This document shows positions 27,137-36,187 of a stretch of DNA of 64,000 bases, one piece after another. The stretch lies in the NCBI GenBank assembly GCA_050633585.1, contig JBOEGT010000025.1, positions 42,910 to 106,909 on the forward strand, written 5' to 3'. Origin of the DNA: CALKZN01 sp050633585. Its GTDB lineage: Bacteria; Pseudomonadota; Gammaproteobacteria; Arenicellales; Arenicellaceae. The first letter of the stretch is position 1, and each line of letters opens with the position of its first letter. The position numbers and the translations under genes were made by a program. The notes under the pieces are model-generated. The model was given only the letters and a program-made list of their open reading frames with translations. It made no database searches and was not told the DNA's origin.

Positions 27137-27472
27137 ATGAATGAAGAAGAATTATTGTCTGCAATGTTAAAAAGTCTTAGTGATAAAACACGTCGACAAC
27201 TTTTAACGCAATTGTGTCAACAAGGGCCATCTCGGGTGACGGACGTAGCCTCACATTATGATATGTCCTTAAATGCTGTTTCCAAGCATATCAAGGTCTT
27301 AGAAGCATGTGGGTTAGTGACGCGCAAAACAATAGGCAGAACACACTGGGTAGAGGCTGATTTATCTAAAACCGCTCATATTGAATTATGGTTTAGTGAA
27401 TTAAAGTCTATCTGGCAGCTACGCCTAGACAAGTTGAACGAAGTGTTAAATGAGGAAGCAAATAATGAGTGA
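27137..27472 (+). CDS. ArsR-family transcriptional regulator
   Basis: A 111-residue winged-helix protein: LKSLSDKTRRQLLTQLCQQGP then VTDVASHYDMSLNAVSKHIKVLEACGLVTRKTIGRTHW. No Cys metal ligands are evident. It forms a two-gene operon with an SRPBCC protein, a common ArsR-AHSA1 pairing; the ligand is unknown. Two TTCAAC/GTTGAA palindromes sit just upstream. Its 3' end overlaps the SRPBCC start by 8 bp. Confidence 0.92.
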   Translation: MNEEELLSAMLKSLSDKTRRQLLTQLCQQGPSRVTDVASHYDMSLNAVSKHIKVLEACGLVTRKTIGRTHWVEADLSKTAHIELWFSELKSIWQLRLDKLNEVLNEEANNE

Positions 27473-27902
27473 TTTAAGCTTGAAAGTGAACAGAACAATT
27501 AGTGCGCCAATTGACGATGTGTTTGATGCATGGTTGGATGCTAGCATGTTGGCAAAGTTCATGCTGCCAAAGCAAGGAATGGACGATCCATCGGTAGAAA
27601 ATGATCCGCGTGTAGGAGGAAAGTTTACGATTAATATGAAAGTGGGCGACAATGAAATTCCGCATACTGGTGAGTATCTCGAAATGAAAAAACCCAATCG
27701 TTTAGCTTTTTCATGGGTGTCACCTGCTTCAAGAGATGACAGTGTCGTGACGATTTTGTTCACTCAGTTAGATGAACGCACCACTAAGGTTGAGTTGTCC
27801 CATGTAAAGTTTATTGATGAAGAGCGGCGTGATGATCATGAGGGCGGTTGGGCTCATATCTTGAAAACACTCGATGCAGTGGTTTTAGCTAGCGCTCGAT
27901 AA
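27465..27902 (+). CDS. SRPBCC (AHSA1-like) domain protein
   Basis: A 145-residue START-like/AHSA1 protein with the opening LKVNRTISAPIDDVFDAW, central DPRVGGKFTINM and HTGEYLEMKKPNRLAFSW, and end DDHEGGWAHILKTLD, which is the usual AHSA1 ending. It may bind a small hydrophobic ligand. The ATG 27465 start is preceded by GAGGAAG 6 nt upstream, which decides against ATG 27450. Co-transcribed with the ArsR gene. Confidence 0.9.
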   Translation: MSDLSLKVNRTISAPIDDVFDAWLDASMLAKFMLPKQGMDDPSVENDPRVGGKFTINMKVGDNEIPHTGEYLEMKKPNRLAFSWVSPASRDDSVVTILFTQLDERTTKVELSHVKFIDEERRDDHEGGWAHILKTLDAVVLASAR

Positions 27903-27970
27903 GTGGAGTGCATTGATTGGTGCGAGATAAATTTTCTATAGTTGAGTTATGGTGCAACGCTGAGATATAC

Positions 27971-28000
27971 TCCCCAATATAAAGGGTTTGGTATTGGGGA
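27971..28000. promoter_or_regulatory. Perfect hairpin upstream of RoxA-like gene
   Basis: TCCCCAATA/TATTGGGGA, 9-bp perfect stem with a 12-nt loop and no T run after it. It is 158 bp before the RoxA-like start and 69 bp after the SRPBCC stop. It could be a regulator site or an mRNA structure. Confidence 0.4.
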
Positions 28001-28157
28001 TGTTCTGTTAGTACGCGTTTAATCTACGCTGGATTGAGATTATTTCATTCGTACTGGATTTAAAGACTGAGTTGTGAACTGTATTAAACCTAGGTTGTCT
28101 AAGGCTTTCATTAAAAGCTAGACACAATTTAATAATAATCACTAAGGAAGGTTTCTT

Positions 28158-30191
28158 ATGGAATCACAGTCTGTTTTATCTTCTAGTTTACATTTAGCAA
28201 AACGCTTTAAATGGTCTTTTAGTTCAGTGTTGTTGCTGATCATTGTCGGCTTATTTATATTTTTTCAGGTTCGATCAGCTATTCAAAGTATTGAATATGC
28301 GTTGACACCGCCAGAGTTGCCTCAGTATCAAGATATTTCGATGGACGATACTCAATTTTTGAATCCGACAGGGTGGCCAAATGAAAGCTCTGACTGGTTT
28401 CATAATGCATCTCAAGGTACTGCGACTATCCCCGTGCCATATCAATGGCTAGTTGCTCTGGAGGAACCTAAAAATAGCCCATGGCATATCTTCTTTGGTA
28501 AAGGCGAGTTATTTAAAGATAGCTATTTTTATCGGCTGGGTTTTATTAAACAAAAAGAAAAGCCGTCAAACCCAGATAACTTACCTATTGGTATAGCAAA
28601 AACGGATAGTATCTACTTTCCTGGCATAGATCGAAAAGCCGTGGCAGCGGGTTTTACATGTGCAGCATGCCATACGGGGCAAATCACGATGAATGACAAG
28701 CGCTTTGTGGTTGATGGTGCGCCAGCGATGACAGATTTAGGCTTGTTAACTCGTTCATTAGGAGCTGCGTTAGGGCAGACTGCATTATCCAGTAGATTTT
28801 CAATTTTTAATGGTCGCTTCGATCGGTTTGCGCGCAATGTGCTGGGTAGTAACGACAATGTGCTAACACGAAGCCAGCTTAAAAAGGACTTAGCCAGTAC
28901 ATTAGGAGAGTTGGCCAAAGGAAACGATGTCATTAACGTGACCGAGGGTTTTACACGTCTTGATGCGTTAAATAGAATAGGGAATCAAGTGTTTAATGCC
29001 TCAATGGATCGACCTGCTAATTATGCACCGATTAATGCGCCTGTAAATTACCCTCACATTTGGTCAACATCCTGGTTTGATTGGGTGCAATATGACGCGT
29101 CTATTATGCAACCATTAATTCGTAATACGGGTGAAGCGCTAGGTGTCCAAGCATTTGTAGATACGAAAGGTCCGCAGGCTCAACGCTTTGCTTCTTCTGT
29201 TGATGTGAATGGCTTGGTTAGAATTGAAAAATGGTTGGGCGGGACACATCCTGTTGAGAACAAGCAATTTAATGGCTTGCGATCACCAAAGTGGCCAGCA
29301 GAATTCCCGGCGATTGATCAGGCGCTAGCATCTCAAGGTGAGCGTTTATATCAAGATATGTGTCAAGGTTGCCACTTGCCAAGTGTCGACTCTGAACAGT
29401 TTTGGAGCGATAAATACTGGCAGAAAATTCGCTATGTACAACGCAATCAAGTCAAGGAAACGGAAGAAACTTTCCTTCATCTAAAAGTGATACCCGTCGA
29501 AAAAATTGGGACAGATAGCGCTCAAGCAGACGTGCTAACGACTCGGACAGTCGATACAACAGGTTTAGGGTTGAATACAGATGTGTGTACTTGGTCGAGT
29601 TTAAATGGTTTGTATGAATCATCGAAGCCACAACTTGGGTTTGTGCCTTTGAATGATAGTGCAACGTCAAATTTTGGGCTGGCTTTAGGTGCATTTGTTG
29701 AGCGAACCAATCAACAATGGTTTGCCCAAAATTATATTCCAGTTGATCAGCAAGGTGATTATGAGGGTGCTAGACCTAATTGCTTACAGGTTGGAAAAGG
29801 TTATAAAGCTCGCCCATTAAATGGGATTTGGGCAACCGCCCCATTTTTGCATAATGGTTCAGTTGCGACGCTCTATGATTTGTTATCACCGTTGAAGGAT
29901 CGACCAACTTTTGTGCAATTAGGAGCGCAAGAGTTCGATGCGAAACATGTGGGTATTGTACAAAGTGCTGATATGGAAAAGGTGAATCAAAAGCTAACGA
30001 AGAAATCGTATAAAGTCACTCCAGATTATAAAGACGGTTTATTCATTCTTGATACGCGCCAACCGGGCAATAGCAACAGTGGTCATATTTTTGATGACAA
30101 AGTGCCAGGCACTAAAAATGCAGGACGGATTGGTAGAAAGCTTGCTGAAGAAGAGAAGCTTGCGTTGATTGAATACTTAAAGACGCTATAA
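28158..30191 (+). CDS. RoxA-like di-heme cytochrome c
   Basis: A 677-residue protein with an N-terminal membrane anchor or signal (residues 20-40) and two heme c sites, CAACH at 168-172 and CQGCH at 402-406. The length and heme spacing match RoxA, the di-heme rubber oxygenase of Xanthomonas (678 residues), and its uncharacterised relatives. Other conserved-looking stretches are WFDWVQYDASIMQPLIRN and KARPLNGIWATAPFLHNG (distal region shared with cytochrome c peroxidases). An oxygenase or peroxidase function on a hydrophobic or polyisoprenoid substrate is inference. A good AAGGAAGG site precedes the ATG. It is not adjacent to another respiratory gene. Confidence 0.82.
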   Translation: MESQSVLSSSLHLAKRFKWSFSSVLLLIIVGLFIFFQVRSAIQSIEYALTPPELPQYQDISMDDTQFLNPTGWPNESSDWFHNASQGTATIPVPYQWLVALEEPKNSPWHIFFGKGELFKDSYFYRLGFIKQKEKPSNPDNLPIGIAKTDSIYFPGIDRKAVAAGFTCAACHTGQITMNDKRFVVDGAPAMTDLGLLTRSLGAALGQTALSSRFSIFNGRFDRFARNVLGSNDNVLTRSQLKKDLASTLGELAKGNDVINVTEGFTRLDALNRIGNQVFNASMDRPANYAPINAPVNYPHIWSTSWFDWVQYDASIMQPLIRNTGEALGVQAFVDTKGPQAQRFASSVDVNGLVRIEKWLGGTHPVENKQFNGLRSPKWPAEFPAIDQALASQGERLYQDMCQGCHLPSVDSEQFWSDKYWQKIRYVQRNQVKETEETFLHLKVIPVEKIGTDSAQADVLTTRTVDTTGLGLNTDVCTWSSLNGLYESSKPQLGFVPLNDSATSNFGLALGAFVERTNQQWFAQNYIPVDQQGDYEGARPNCLQVGKGYKARPLNGIWATAPFLHNGSVATLYDLLSPLKDRPTFVQLGAQEFDAKHVGIVQSADMEKVNQKLTKKSYKVTPDYKDGLFILDTRQPGNSNSGHIFDDKVPGTKNAGRIGRKLAEEEKLALIEYLKTL

Positions 30192-30268
30192 AAGACGTTA
30201 AGTTGTGAATGGGGCTTTATTTCAATATCAGAATAAAGGCGCGTGACGAGGGGTAATAGATAGCGGCA

Positions 30269-31486
30269 TTATTTTATAATGTCGCTATCGGTAAACCCGA
30301 GTAAATATAAAATGCTATCAAGCCCATGAGTTGAAAGGGCTTGTTTAGCGCTTTCTCTTACTAATGGTTTTGCCCGAAAAGCAATGCCTAATCCAGCCGC
30401 ACTAAGCATAGGCAAATCATTAGCACCGTCACCCACGGCAATGGTTTGCGCGGGACTAATGCCTTCTTGGTGTGCTATTTCTTTCAGTAGTTTTGCCTTC
30501 ATCGCACCGTTGATAATAGGGTCTATGACTTTGCCGGTAAGTTTGCCGTTTTCAAACTCAAGTGTATTGGCGTGCACAAAATCAATGCCAAACTTCTCTT
30601 GAAGATATTTGCCGAAATAAGTGAAACCGCCGGATAAAATAGCCGTTTTAAAGCCATAAGCTTTGAGATTTTTGATTAATCTTTCAGCGCCATCCATGAT
30701 GGGTAGGTTTGCAGCAACATCTTGTAATACATGCTCTTCTAAACCTTCCAACAAGGCCATGCGTTGTCTAAAACTTTCATTAAAGTCAATTTCACCTTGC
30801 ATGGCGCGCTCTGTGATTACAGCGACTTGTTTTCCCACACCAGCCCTGATAGCCAGTTCATCGATGACTTCTGCTTCAATGAGGGTAGAGTCCATATCAA
30901 AGCAAACTAAGCGTCTGGTGCGACGGTAGGCGTCATTTTGTTGGATGGCGATATCCATATCGAGTTCGCTGGCAATTTTTAAGAAGCTAGCGCGCATTTC
31001 TGCACTGTTTTTTGGTGTGCCTTTGAGGGCAAATTCAATGCAAGACTTGGTTGTGTTGGTGACGGGTTCGTCTAGTTTTATACGGCCACTTAAGCGCGCG
31101 ATATCATGAATATTCAGACCTTGTTCTGCTGTAACACGAGTGACTTTTGCGATTTCTTCAGCCGAAACCTCTCGTGTCAATAGTGTTAAAATGTAGCGAT
31201 CCTGGCCTTGTTCATTGACCCATTGAGCATAGCTCTCATCAGAAATGATTGTGGTGCGAATGTGCACGCCAAGACTTTCGCTAGTTTGTGCAAATTGTTT
31301 TAGGATAATTTCAGAATCAATGTCTTCAGGGAATTGAACCATCATCCCTAAGGATACTTGGTCATGAATCACTGACTGGCCAATGTCTAAGATTCGAATA
31401 TCTTGTTCTTCAAACACTGAAGAAAGTTCTGCTGAAAGGCCTCGTCGATCTGGGCCGGAAATGTTTAATAAATATATTTGACTCAC
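30269..31486 (-). CDS. serB: Phosphoserine phosphatase with ACT-like N-terminus
   Basis: A 405-residue enzyme for the last step of serine synthesis. Two ACT-like repeats (residues 1-180) precede the HAD phosphatase domain: Asp197 and Asp199 in FDMDSTLIEAE (nucleophile and acid/base), the SGGFTYFG loop, and KLLKEIAHQEGISPAQTIAVGDGANDLPML. Pseudomonas-type SerB proteins have this architecture. The GTG start lacks a strong ribosome site. It stands between the RoxA-like gene and an SDR gene on the same strand. Confidence 0.95.
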   Translation of the reverse strand: MSQIYLLNISGPDRRGLSAELSSVFEEQDIRILDIGQSVIHDQVSLGMMVQFPEDIDSEIILKQFAQTSESLGVHIRTTIISDESYAQWVNEQGQDRYILTLLTREVSAEEIAKVTRVTAEQGLNIHDIARLSGRIKLDEPVTNTTKSCIEFALKGTPKNSAEMRASFLKIASELDMDIAIQQNDAYRRTRRLVCFDMDSTLIEAEVIDELAIRAGVGKQVAVITERAMQGEIDFNESFRQRMALLEGLEEHVLQDVAANLPIMDGAERLIKNLKAYGFKTAILSGGFTYFGKYLQEKFGIDFVHANTLEFENGKLTGKVIDPIINGAMKAKLLKEIAHQEGISPAQTIAVGDGANDLPMLSAAGLGIAFRAKPLVRESAKQALSTHGLDSILYLLGFTDSDIIK

Positions 31487-31554
31487 TGTAACTTCTTAAG
31501 CAATGTCGCTTGGCTGTTAGTTGTTGTGTTGCTAATGTCAGGCGCGATGATAAC

Positions 31555-32379
31555 TCAGTTTGATTGATTTTTGATTAATTTATCAAGAAGTCTTTCAGGG
31601 AGGATCCTCGTTAAAATGCCCATAATAATTGTTGGGATCGTTATCCAGTAGCGGATCTTTGGTTTTGAAGCCGTTAGTGCGTGGTGAATTTTTTTTGCTA
31701 CCGCTTCTGATGGTAGTGTGAAGCGAGCGTTTTCTTCTTTATGCAAGCGAGCATACACTTGCTGATAAGTTTCAGAATGTACGCTATTGTCGGCCTCAAT
31801 ATGTTTGACGAAAGCTTTGTAAGCATTGGGTCTAAATTGACTTTCTATGGGGCCTGGTTGGATGATTGAAATTTTAATATCCGTGTCGCTTAACTCAACA
31901 CGGAGTGTGTCACTTAAACCTTCTAAAGCGAACTTAGAGGCATTGTAGGCCCCTCGCATTGGTGCGCCGACAAACCCCAAAATAGAGCTGATTTGTACTA
32001 TTCTTCCCGTGGCGTTGTGGCGAAAAAGAGGAATAAGCTGCTGAGTGAGTGAATGGGTTCCAAATACATTCGTTTGGAATTGTTCTTCTAGTGCGGCTCG
32101 GCTTAAATCTTCGACAGCGCCTGGTTGTCCATAAGCGCCGTTATTCACGAGTCCGTATAAATCAGGGGCTTTTTCGTTTATGTAGGCAACGGCGTTTGCA
32201 ATGCTGCTTTCATCGGTAAGATCGAGCTGAATACACTCAATACCTAAATCGGAGAGTATCGGTATGTCTTTAGCATCTCTCACTGATGCAATAACACGAA
32301 AACCGCGAGCATGTAGAAATGTTGCTGTGCTTAAGCCGATTCCACTGGAGCAGCCTGTAATTAAAACAGTCTTAGTCAT
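31555..32379 (-). CDS. Short-chain dehydrogenase/reductase
   Basis: A 274-residue classical SDR with Rossmann motif TGCSSGIG, the NNGAYG motif, the catalytic Ser in SSILGFVG and YNASKFALEG as the Tyr-Lys pair. The C-terminus has a basic-hydrophobic segment (IPTIIMGILTRILPERLLDKL) that may associate with membrane. The preferred substrate is not visible. It has its own promoter region on its 5' side, divergent from the Gfo/Idh/MocA gene. Confidence 0.92.
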   Translation of the reverse strand: MTKTVLITGCSSGIGLSTATFLHARGFRVIASVRDAKDIPILSDLGIECIQLDLTDESSIANAVAYINEKAPDLYGLVNNGAYGQPGAVEDLSRAALEEQFQTNVFGTHSLTQQLIPLFRHNATGRIVQISSILGFVGAPMRGAYNASKFALEGLSDTLRVELSDTDIKISIIQPGPIESQFRPNAYKAFVKHIEADNSVHSETYQQVYARLHKEENARFTLPSEAVAKKIHHALTASKPKIRYWITIPTIIMGILTRILPERLLDKLIKNQSN

Positions 32380-32542
32380 AGTTTTTTTTGAAAGAATGAT
32401 TATTTTGAAAGGATTGTGGTCTTTCAGTCATTTTTGCATTTGTTTGTAGGTTTCTTTCTATATAATAGCGACTTAGTAGTCATTTAGCACAGTCCTTTTT
32501 GTCGCTATTCACCGTTAAATTCATAGATAAGAAAAACCATCA

Positions 32543-33493
32543 ATGGCAAATAAATTAAAAGTTGGCGTGATTGGAGTTGGCTATTTAGGTCAAATTCACG
32601 CAAGAATTTATTCAGAAATGTCGAATGTTGAACTGGTAGGAATATCAGATACCAACGAAGCCCATGCCAAGGCGGTTGCTGAAAAGTATCATTGTCTCGC
32701 AACCACTAACTTTATGGATCTGGTGAATAAAGTAGATGCTGTCAGTATCGTTGTGCCAACGACTTATCATTTTGATGTGGCTCAGCCTTTCTTGGAAGCG
32801 GGTATCCCAACGCTTTTAGAAAAGCCGATTGCAGCGACAGTTAAAGAAGCTCGTCGATTAGTAGAAATAGCCAGCCAGAATGATACGCCATTATTAATTG
32901 GGCATCTTGAGCGATATAACCCCGCTTGGGAGCAGATTTATAGAGAAGTGACTGAACCAAAGTTTATTGAAGTTCATCGTTTAGGGACTTTTGTAGAAAG
33001 AGCGACCGATGTTGATGTGATTACCGACTTGATGATCCATGACTTGGATTTAGTCCAAGCAATGGTGGATGATGAAGTTGTGCAAGTGGATGCGGTAGGT
33101 TCTAAAGTCATTACTGATCATGTAGATATCGCCAATGTGCGCTTACAGTTTGCAAACGGGGTGGTGGCAAATATAACGGCGAGTCGTGTTTCTAATAAAC
33201 GTATTAGGCGTTTCCGAGTGTTTGGTCCAGAAGGCTATATGGGAGCTGATCTAGCAGATCAAAATATTGAAATCGTCAGTCCAAATGGGCCCAAAACTGA
33301 CACAGGTTTTCCTACCATTCAAACAAAGAGCTTAGAGTTAACACCAGAGCAGCCTCTGCAAAAAGAATTAACGCATTTTGCCGATGTTGCTCAAAATAAA
33401 GCCGTGCCGCTGGTTTCTGGTTGGCAAGGCTTGCAAGCCTTAGAGCTTGCAGAAAAAGTACAACGTAGAATTTTGGAAAGTGCGAATAGCTAA
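32543..33493 (+). CDS. Gfo/Idh/MocA-family oxidoreductase
   Basis: A 316-residue NAD(P)-dependent dehydrogenase. It has an N-terminal Rossmann fold (VGVIGVGYLGQIHARIY), the EKPIA motif with the catalytic Lys, GHLERYNPAW and the C-terminal sugar-binding domain with DLMIHDLDLV. The pattern is close to UDP-N-acetylglucosamine 3-dehydrogenases that feed lipid A or surface sugar synthesis; the exact substrate is inference. First of a rightward run Gfo, DUF192, S9 peptidase, murI. Confidence 0.88.
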   Translation: MANKLKVGVIGVGYLGQIHARIYSEMSNVELVGISDTNEAHAKAVAEKYHCLATTNFMDLVNKVDAVSIVVPTTYHFDVAQPFLEAGIPTLLEKPIAATVKEARRLVEIASQNDTPLLIGHLERYNPAWEQIYREVTEPKFIEVHRLGTFVERATDVDVITDLMIHDLDLVQAMVDDEVVQVDAVGSKVITDHVDIANVRLQFANGVVANITASRVSNKRIRRFRVFGPEGYMGADLADQNIEIVSPNGPKTDTGFPTIQTKSLELTPEQPLQKELTHFADVAQNKAVPLVSGWQGLQALELAEKVQRRILESANS

Positions 33494-34073
33494 ACGTTGG
33501 AAATACGCTTTCTTTATTTCTATTCGTTACGGTTTGATTAGCCTAGCGATAGCGTTCCTTTTGCCTTTAAATCATAGCGTTTTATGGGCGAAAACTGAAA
33601 ATAACGTATCTGGCAAAAAAACGAAAAATTGCGAGAAATTGCCTCACATAATTGCGGATATGCCTATTCGGCAAGGAGTTTTACGCCGAATCACTGGAGA
33701 GGAGGTTCTATTTGAATATCGATGGGCTAATACCGTTGAAAGAATCGCGCATGGTTTTCAACGGACATGTCCTCAAACCGTTGCAGGTATGCAGATGTTG
33801 TTTGAGTTCAGCCGCGAAAGCATTCCTGACTTCCATATGAATAATGTTGTCGCTCCGTTAGATATCGCATTTGTCGATAAAAATGGCGTTATTGTCGATA
33901 TTTTCTTGATGAACACATACAGTCTTTTAGAATTGAAAAAACCGTTGTATAGTCCGTCTAAACCCGTACTTTATGCACTAGAAGCTCGTGCGGGTTTTTT
34001 TCAAGATTTGAACATCACTCGCGGTGATAAGCTCTTGATTCGAGATAAAAATAAAAAAGTAAAAACGCAGTAA
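33480..34073 (+). CDS. DUF192-family protein
   Basis: About 197 residues: a hydrophobic N-terminal segment ending near VLWA that acts as signal or anchor, then a DUF192 domain with the family's typical order, GFQRTCPQTVAGMQMLFEFSRE... MNNVVAPLDIAFVDKNGVIVDIF... YALEARAGFF. The function is unknown. GTG 33480 is chosen as start since it gives the signal peptide; a TTG at 33447 would add 11 residues. Its 5' end overlaps the Gfo gene by 14 bp, and the S9 peptidase starts 1 bp after its stop. Confidence 0.85.
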   Translation: MRIAKRWKYAFFISIRYGLISLAIAFLLPLNHSVLWAKTENNVSGKKTKNCEKLPHIIADMPIRQGVLRRITGEEVLFEYRWANTVERIAHGFQRTCPQTVAGMQMLFEFSRESIPDFHMNNVVAPLDIAFVDKNGVIVDIFLMNTYSLLELKKPLYSPSKPVLYALEARAGFFQDLNITRGDKLLIRDKNKKVKTQ

Positions 34074-34074
34074 T

Positions 34075-36162
34075 ATGTCTGAAGAATTTAAGTCATTTAA
34101 AGAATGGCAGTCGCCAATATCACTTGATAATGTATTCGCTCAACCTGGAACGCCAAGCTTTCTAGAGCTTAAAAATGGTTGCTTATATTGGATGGAGAGA
34201 AACCCTGAACTAAATGGGGCAACTAACATAAAGTGCCGGTATGCGCATGGTGAAGTACAAACACTCACTTCCGCAAAACTCAATGTTCGTACTCGAGCAA
34301 ATGAGTATGGAGGAAAGGCATATTGTGTCGGCAGCGACGCTTTATACTTTTGTAATGATAATGATCAACGGATTTACCGTTTGGCCCTAAATCATGACTT
34401 TTCGAGTGATTTCAACGAAGAAGAGGTTGAAGATGGTTTCGAAGAGTCATTTGGAGACCTGCTTGATGATGATGCGACGATAGATCAAGCGCAACCCATT
34501 ACACCTGATAATGGCTGTATGTATGCTGATCTATGTTTATCTGGAGATGGTAAGTGGTTGTTTTTTATTATGGAAACTCCACATAAGCCCGAAAATCGAA
34601 CTGAAGTTGCTGTAGTATCCACTCAACTAGGAGTCAGTGATCCTATTGTTTTAGCGTCCGGGTGTGATTTTTATGCGTCTTTAGTCCTTTCTGGCAATGG
34701 GAAGCGTTTAGCATGGATTGAGTGGCGTCACCCGAACATGCCTTGGGATGAAACGCATGTCATGATTGGTGATTTAGAGTCTGTACCGGATAATCCCGTT
34801 GCTGCTCCAAAGTTGGCAAGACTATCGAGTAATTTAGATAGCGTTATTAATGGCATTGGATTAGGCGCAACGGTGAGTCATTTAGCATTTGAGCCACAAC
34901 ATGCCGATGCGGAAGACGGTGCTTATCAACGCCTTTTCATGACAATTGATTGGCCTGAGCAACACCCTGGTTCAACTAAGAACTTTGCCCAACTTTACTG
35001 TTGGGATGGTTCCGCCTTATATGAAATTACACAAGACCGGAACGAATATAGTTACCCCCACTGGGTATACGGTAATCATCGTTTTGTTTTTCTTGAACCG
35101 AAGAAAATATTATCCATAACCACTAATGAACAAGGCGATGAATTGCATTTAGTGGATCTTAAGGCGGAGAAAATTTCACGATTAGCGAAAAATTTTGTAC
35201 GTTTTACCAGCGTTTGTGCTGAAAACGGTGTGGCTTATGTGGTGGCAGAATCGCAGACAACAGGGCCACAGGTGCTTCGAGTTAAAGGCACTCAAGTTGC
35301 CGTTTCTCCAGCCGAAGAAACCTTAAGCACGGCGAACGTGAGTTGCGCCGAATCGTTAATTATTATCCCAGAAGGCAGTGAAAAATCCAGGTGTAATAAT
35401 TATGCGTTTTACTATGCCCCCAAAAATGTAGCTTATTCAAACAATAGTCCGGATAACTTGCCTCCGTTAATTGTCATGGTTCATGGTGGGCCAACCGCTA
35501 GAGCGCAGTCACACTTTGATATTCAAAAACAGTTTTGGACCACTTCTGGTTTTGCCGTTTTGGATGTGAACCATCGAGGTAGTACAGGTTTTGGGAGACA
35601 TTATCGTGATGCATTGCTTGGGGAGTGGGGTGTTGCGGATGCACAAGATATAAAATCTGCCATTGAGTATGTTCTTGAAAAAGGCATGGTTCATCCTGAT
35701 CAGGTATTTATTCGAGGAAAGAGTGCGGGAGGCTATGCGGTTCAACGAGCGTTGACGCTTTACCCAGAGCTATTCGCTGCTGGAGCAAGTTATTATGGTA
35801 TAGGTGATCTCGCCACATTGGCATCAGTGACTCATAAATTCGAATCACGCTATTGTGATCAATTGTTGGGAGAACAATTTAACGCCGAAGATGCTGCTAA
35901 AGAGGACAGTGCTTATTATCAACGCTCGCCTATTCATGCCTTAGGCAATATTAATTGCCCAATGATTTTATTTCAGGGCTTGGATGATAAGGTGGTTCCA
36001 CAGCAGTTATCACAGCAAGTGGCCGATGTTCTTGCCAGTAAATTTATTGAATATGAATACCACACTTACCCAGGTGAAGGGCATGGTTTTCGTGGATTGA
36101 ACGCTCAAGTGGACAGTTTGACCAAAGAACTATTGTTTTATCGAAAACAGATGACGGGCTAA
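34075..36162 (+). CDS. S9-family prolyl-oligopeptidase-like peptidase
   Basis: A 695-residue cytoplasmic serine peptidase of the dipeptidyl/acylaminoacyl-peptidase type: an N-terminal beta-propeller, then an alpha/beta-hydrolase domain. The catalytic Ser550 is in RGKSAGGYA, the Asp in GLDDKVVP and the His in GEGHGF. The oxyanion region is VMVHGGPTARAQSHF. No signal peptide. It starts one base after the DUF192 stop, so it is translationally coupled or at least co-transcribed. Confidence 0.92.
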   Translation: MSEEFKSFKEWQSPISLDNVFAQPGTPSFLELKNGCLYWMERNPELNGATNIKCRYAHGEVQTLTSAKLNVRTRANEYGGKAYCVGSDALYFCNDNDQRIYRLALNHDFSSDFNEEEVEDGFEESFGDLLDDDATIDQAQPITPDNGCMYADLCLSGDGKWLFFIMETPHKPENRTEVAVVSTQLGVSDPIVLASGCDFYASLVLSGNGKRLAWIEWRHPNMPWDETHVMIGDLESVPDNPVAAPKLARLSSNLDSVINGIGLGATVSHLAFEPQHADAEDGAYQRLFMTIDWPEQHPGSTKNFAQLYCWDGSALYEITQDRNEYSYPHWVYGNHRFVFLEPKKILSITTNEQGDELHLVDLKAEKISRLAKNFVRFTSVCAENGVAYVVAESQTTGPQVLRVKGTQVAVSPAEETLSTANVSCAESLIIIPEGSEKSRCNNYAFYYAPKNVAYSNNSPDNLPPLIVMVHGGPTARAQSHFDIQKQFWTTSGFAVLDVNHRGSTGFGRHYRDALLGEWGVADAQDIKSAIEYVLEKGMVHPDQVFIRGKSAGGYAVQRALTLYPELFAAGASYYGIGDLATLASVTHKFESRYCDQLLGEQFNAEDAAKEDSAYYQRSPIHALGNINCPMILFQGLDDKVVPQQLSQQVADVLASKFIEYEYHTYPGEGHGFRGLNAQVDSLTKELLFYRKQMTG

Positions 36163-36187
36163 TCAGAATAGCTAGTGAAGCTTGATT

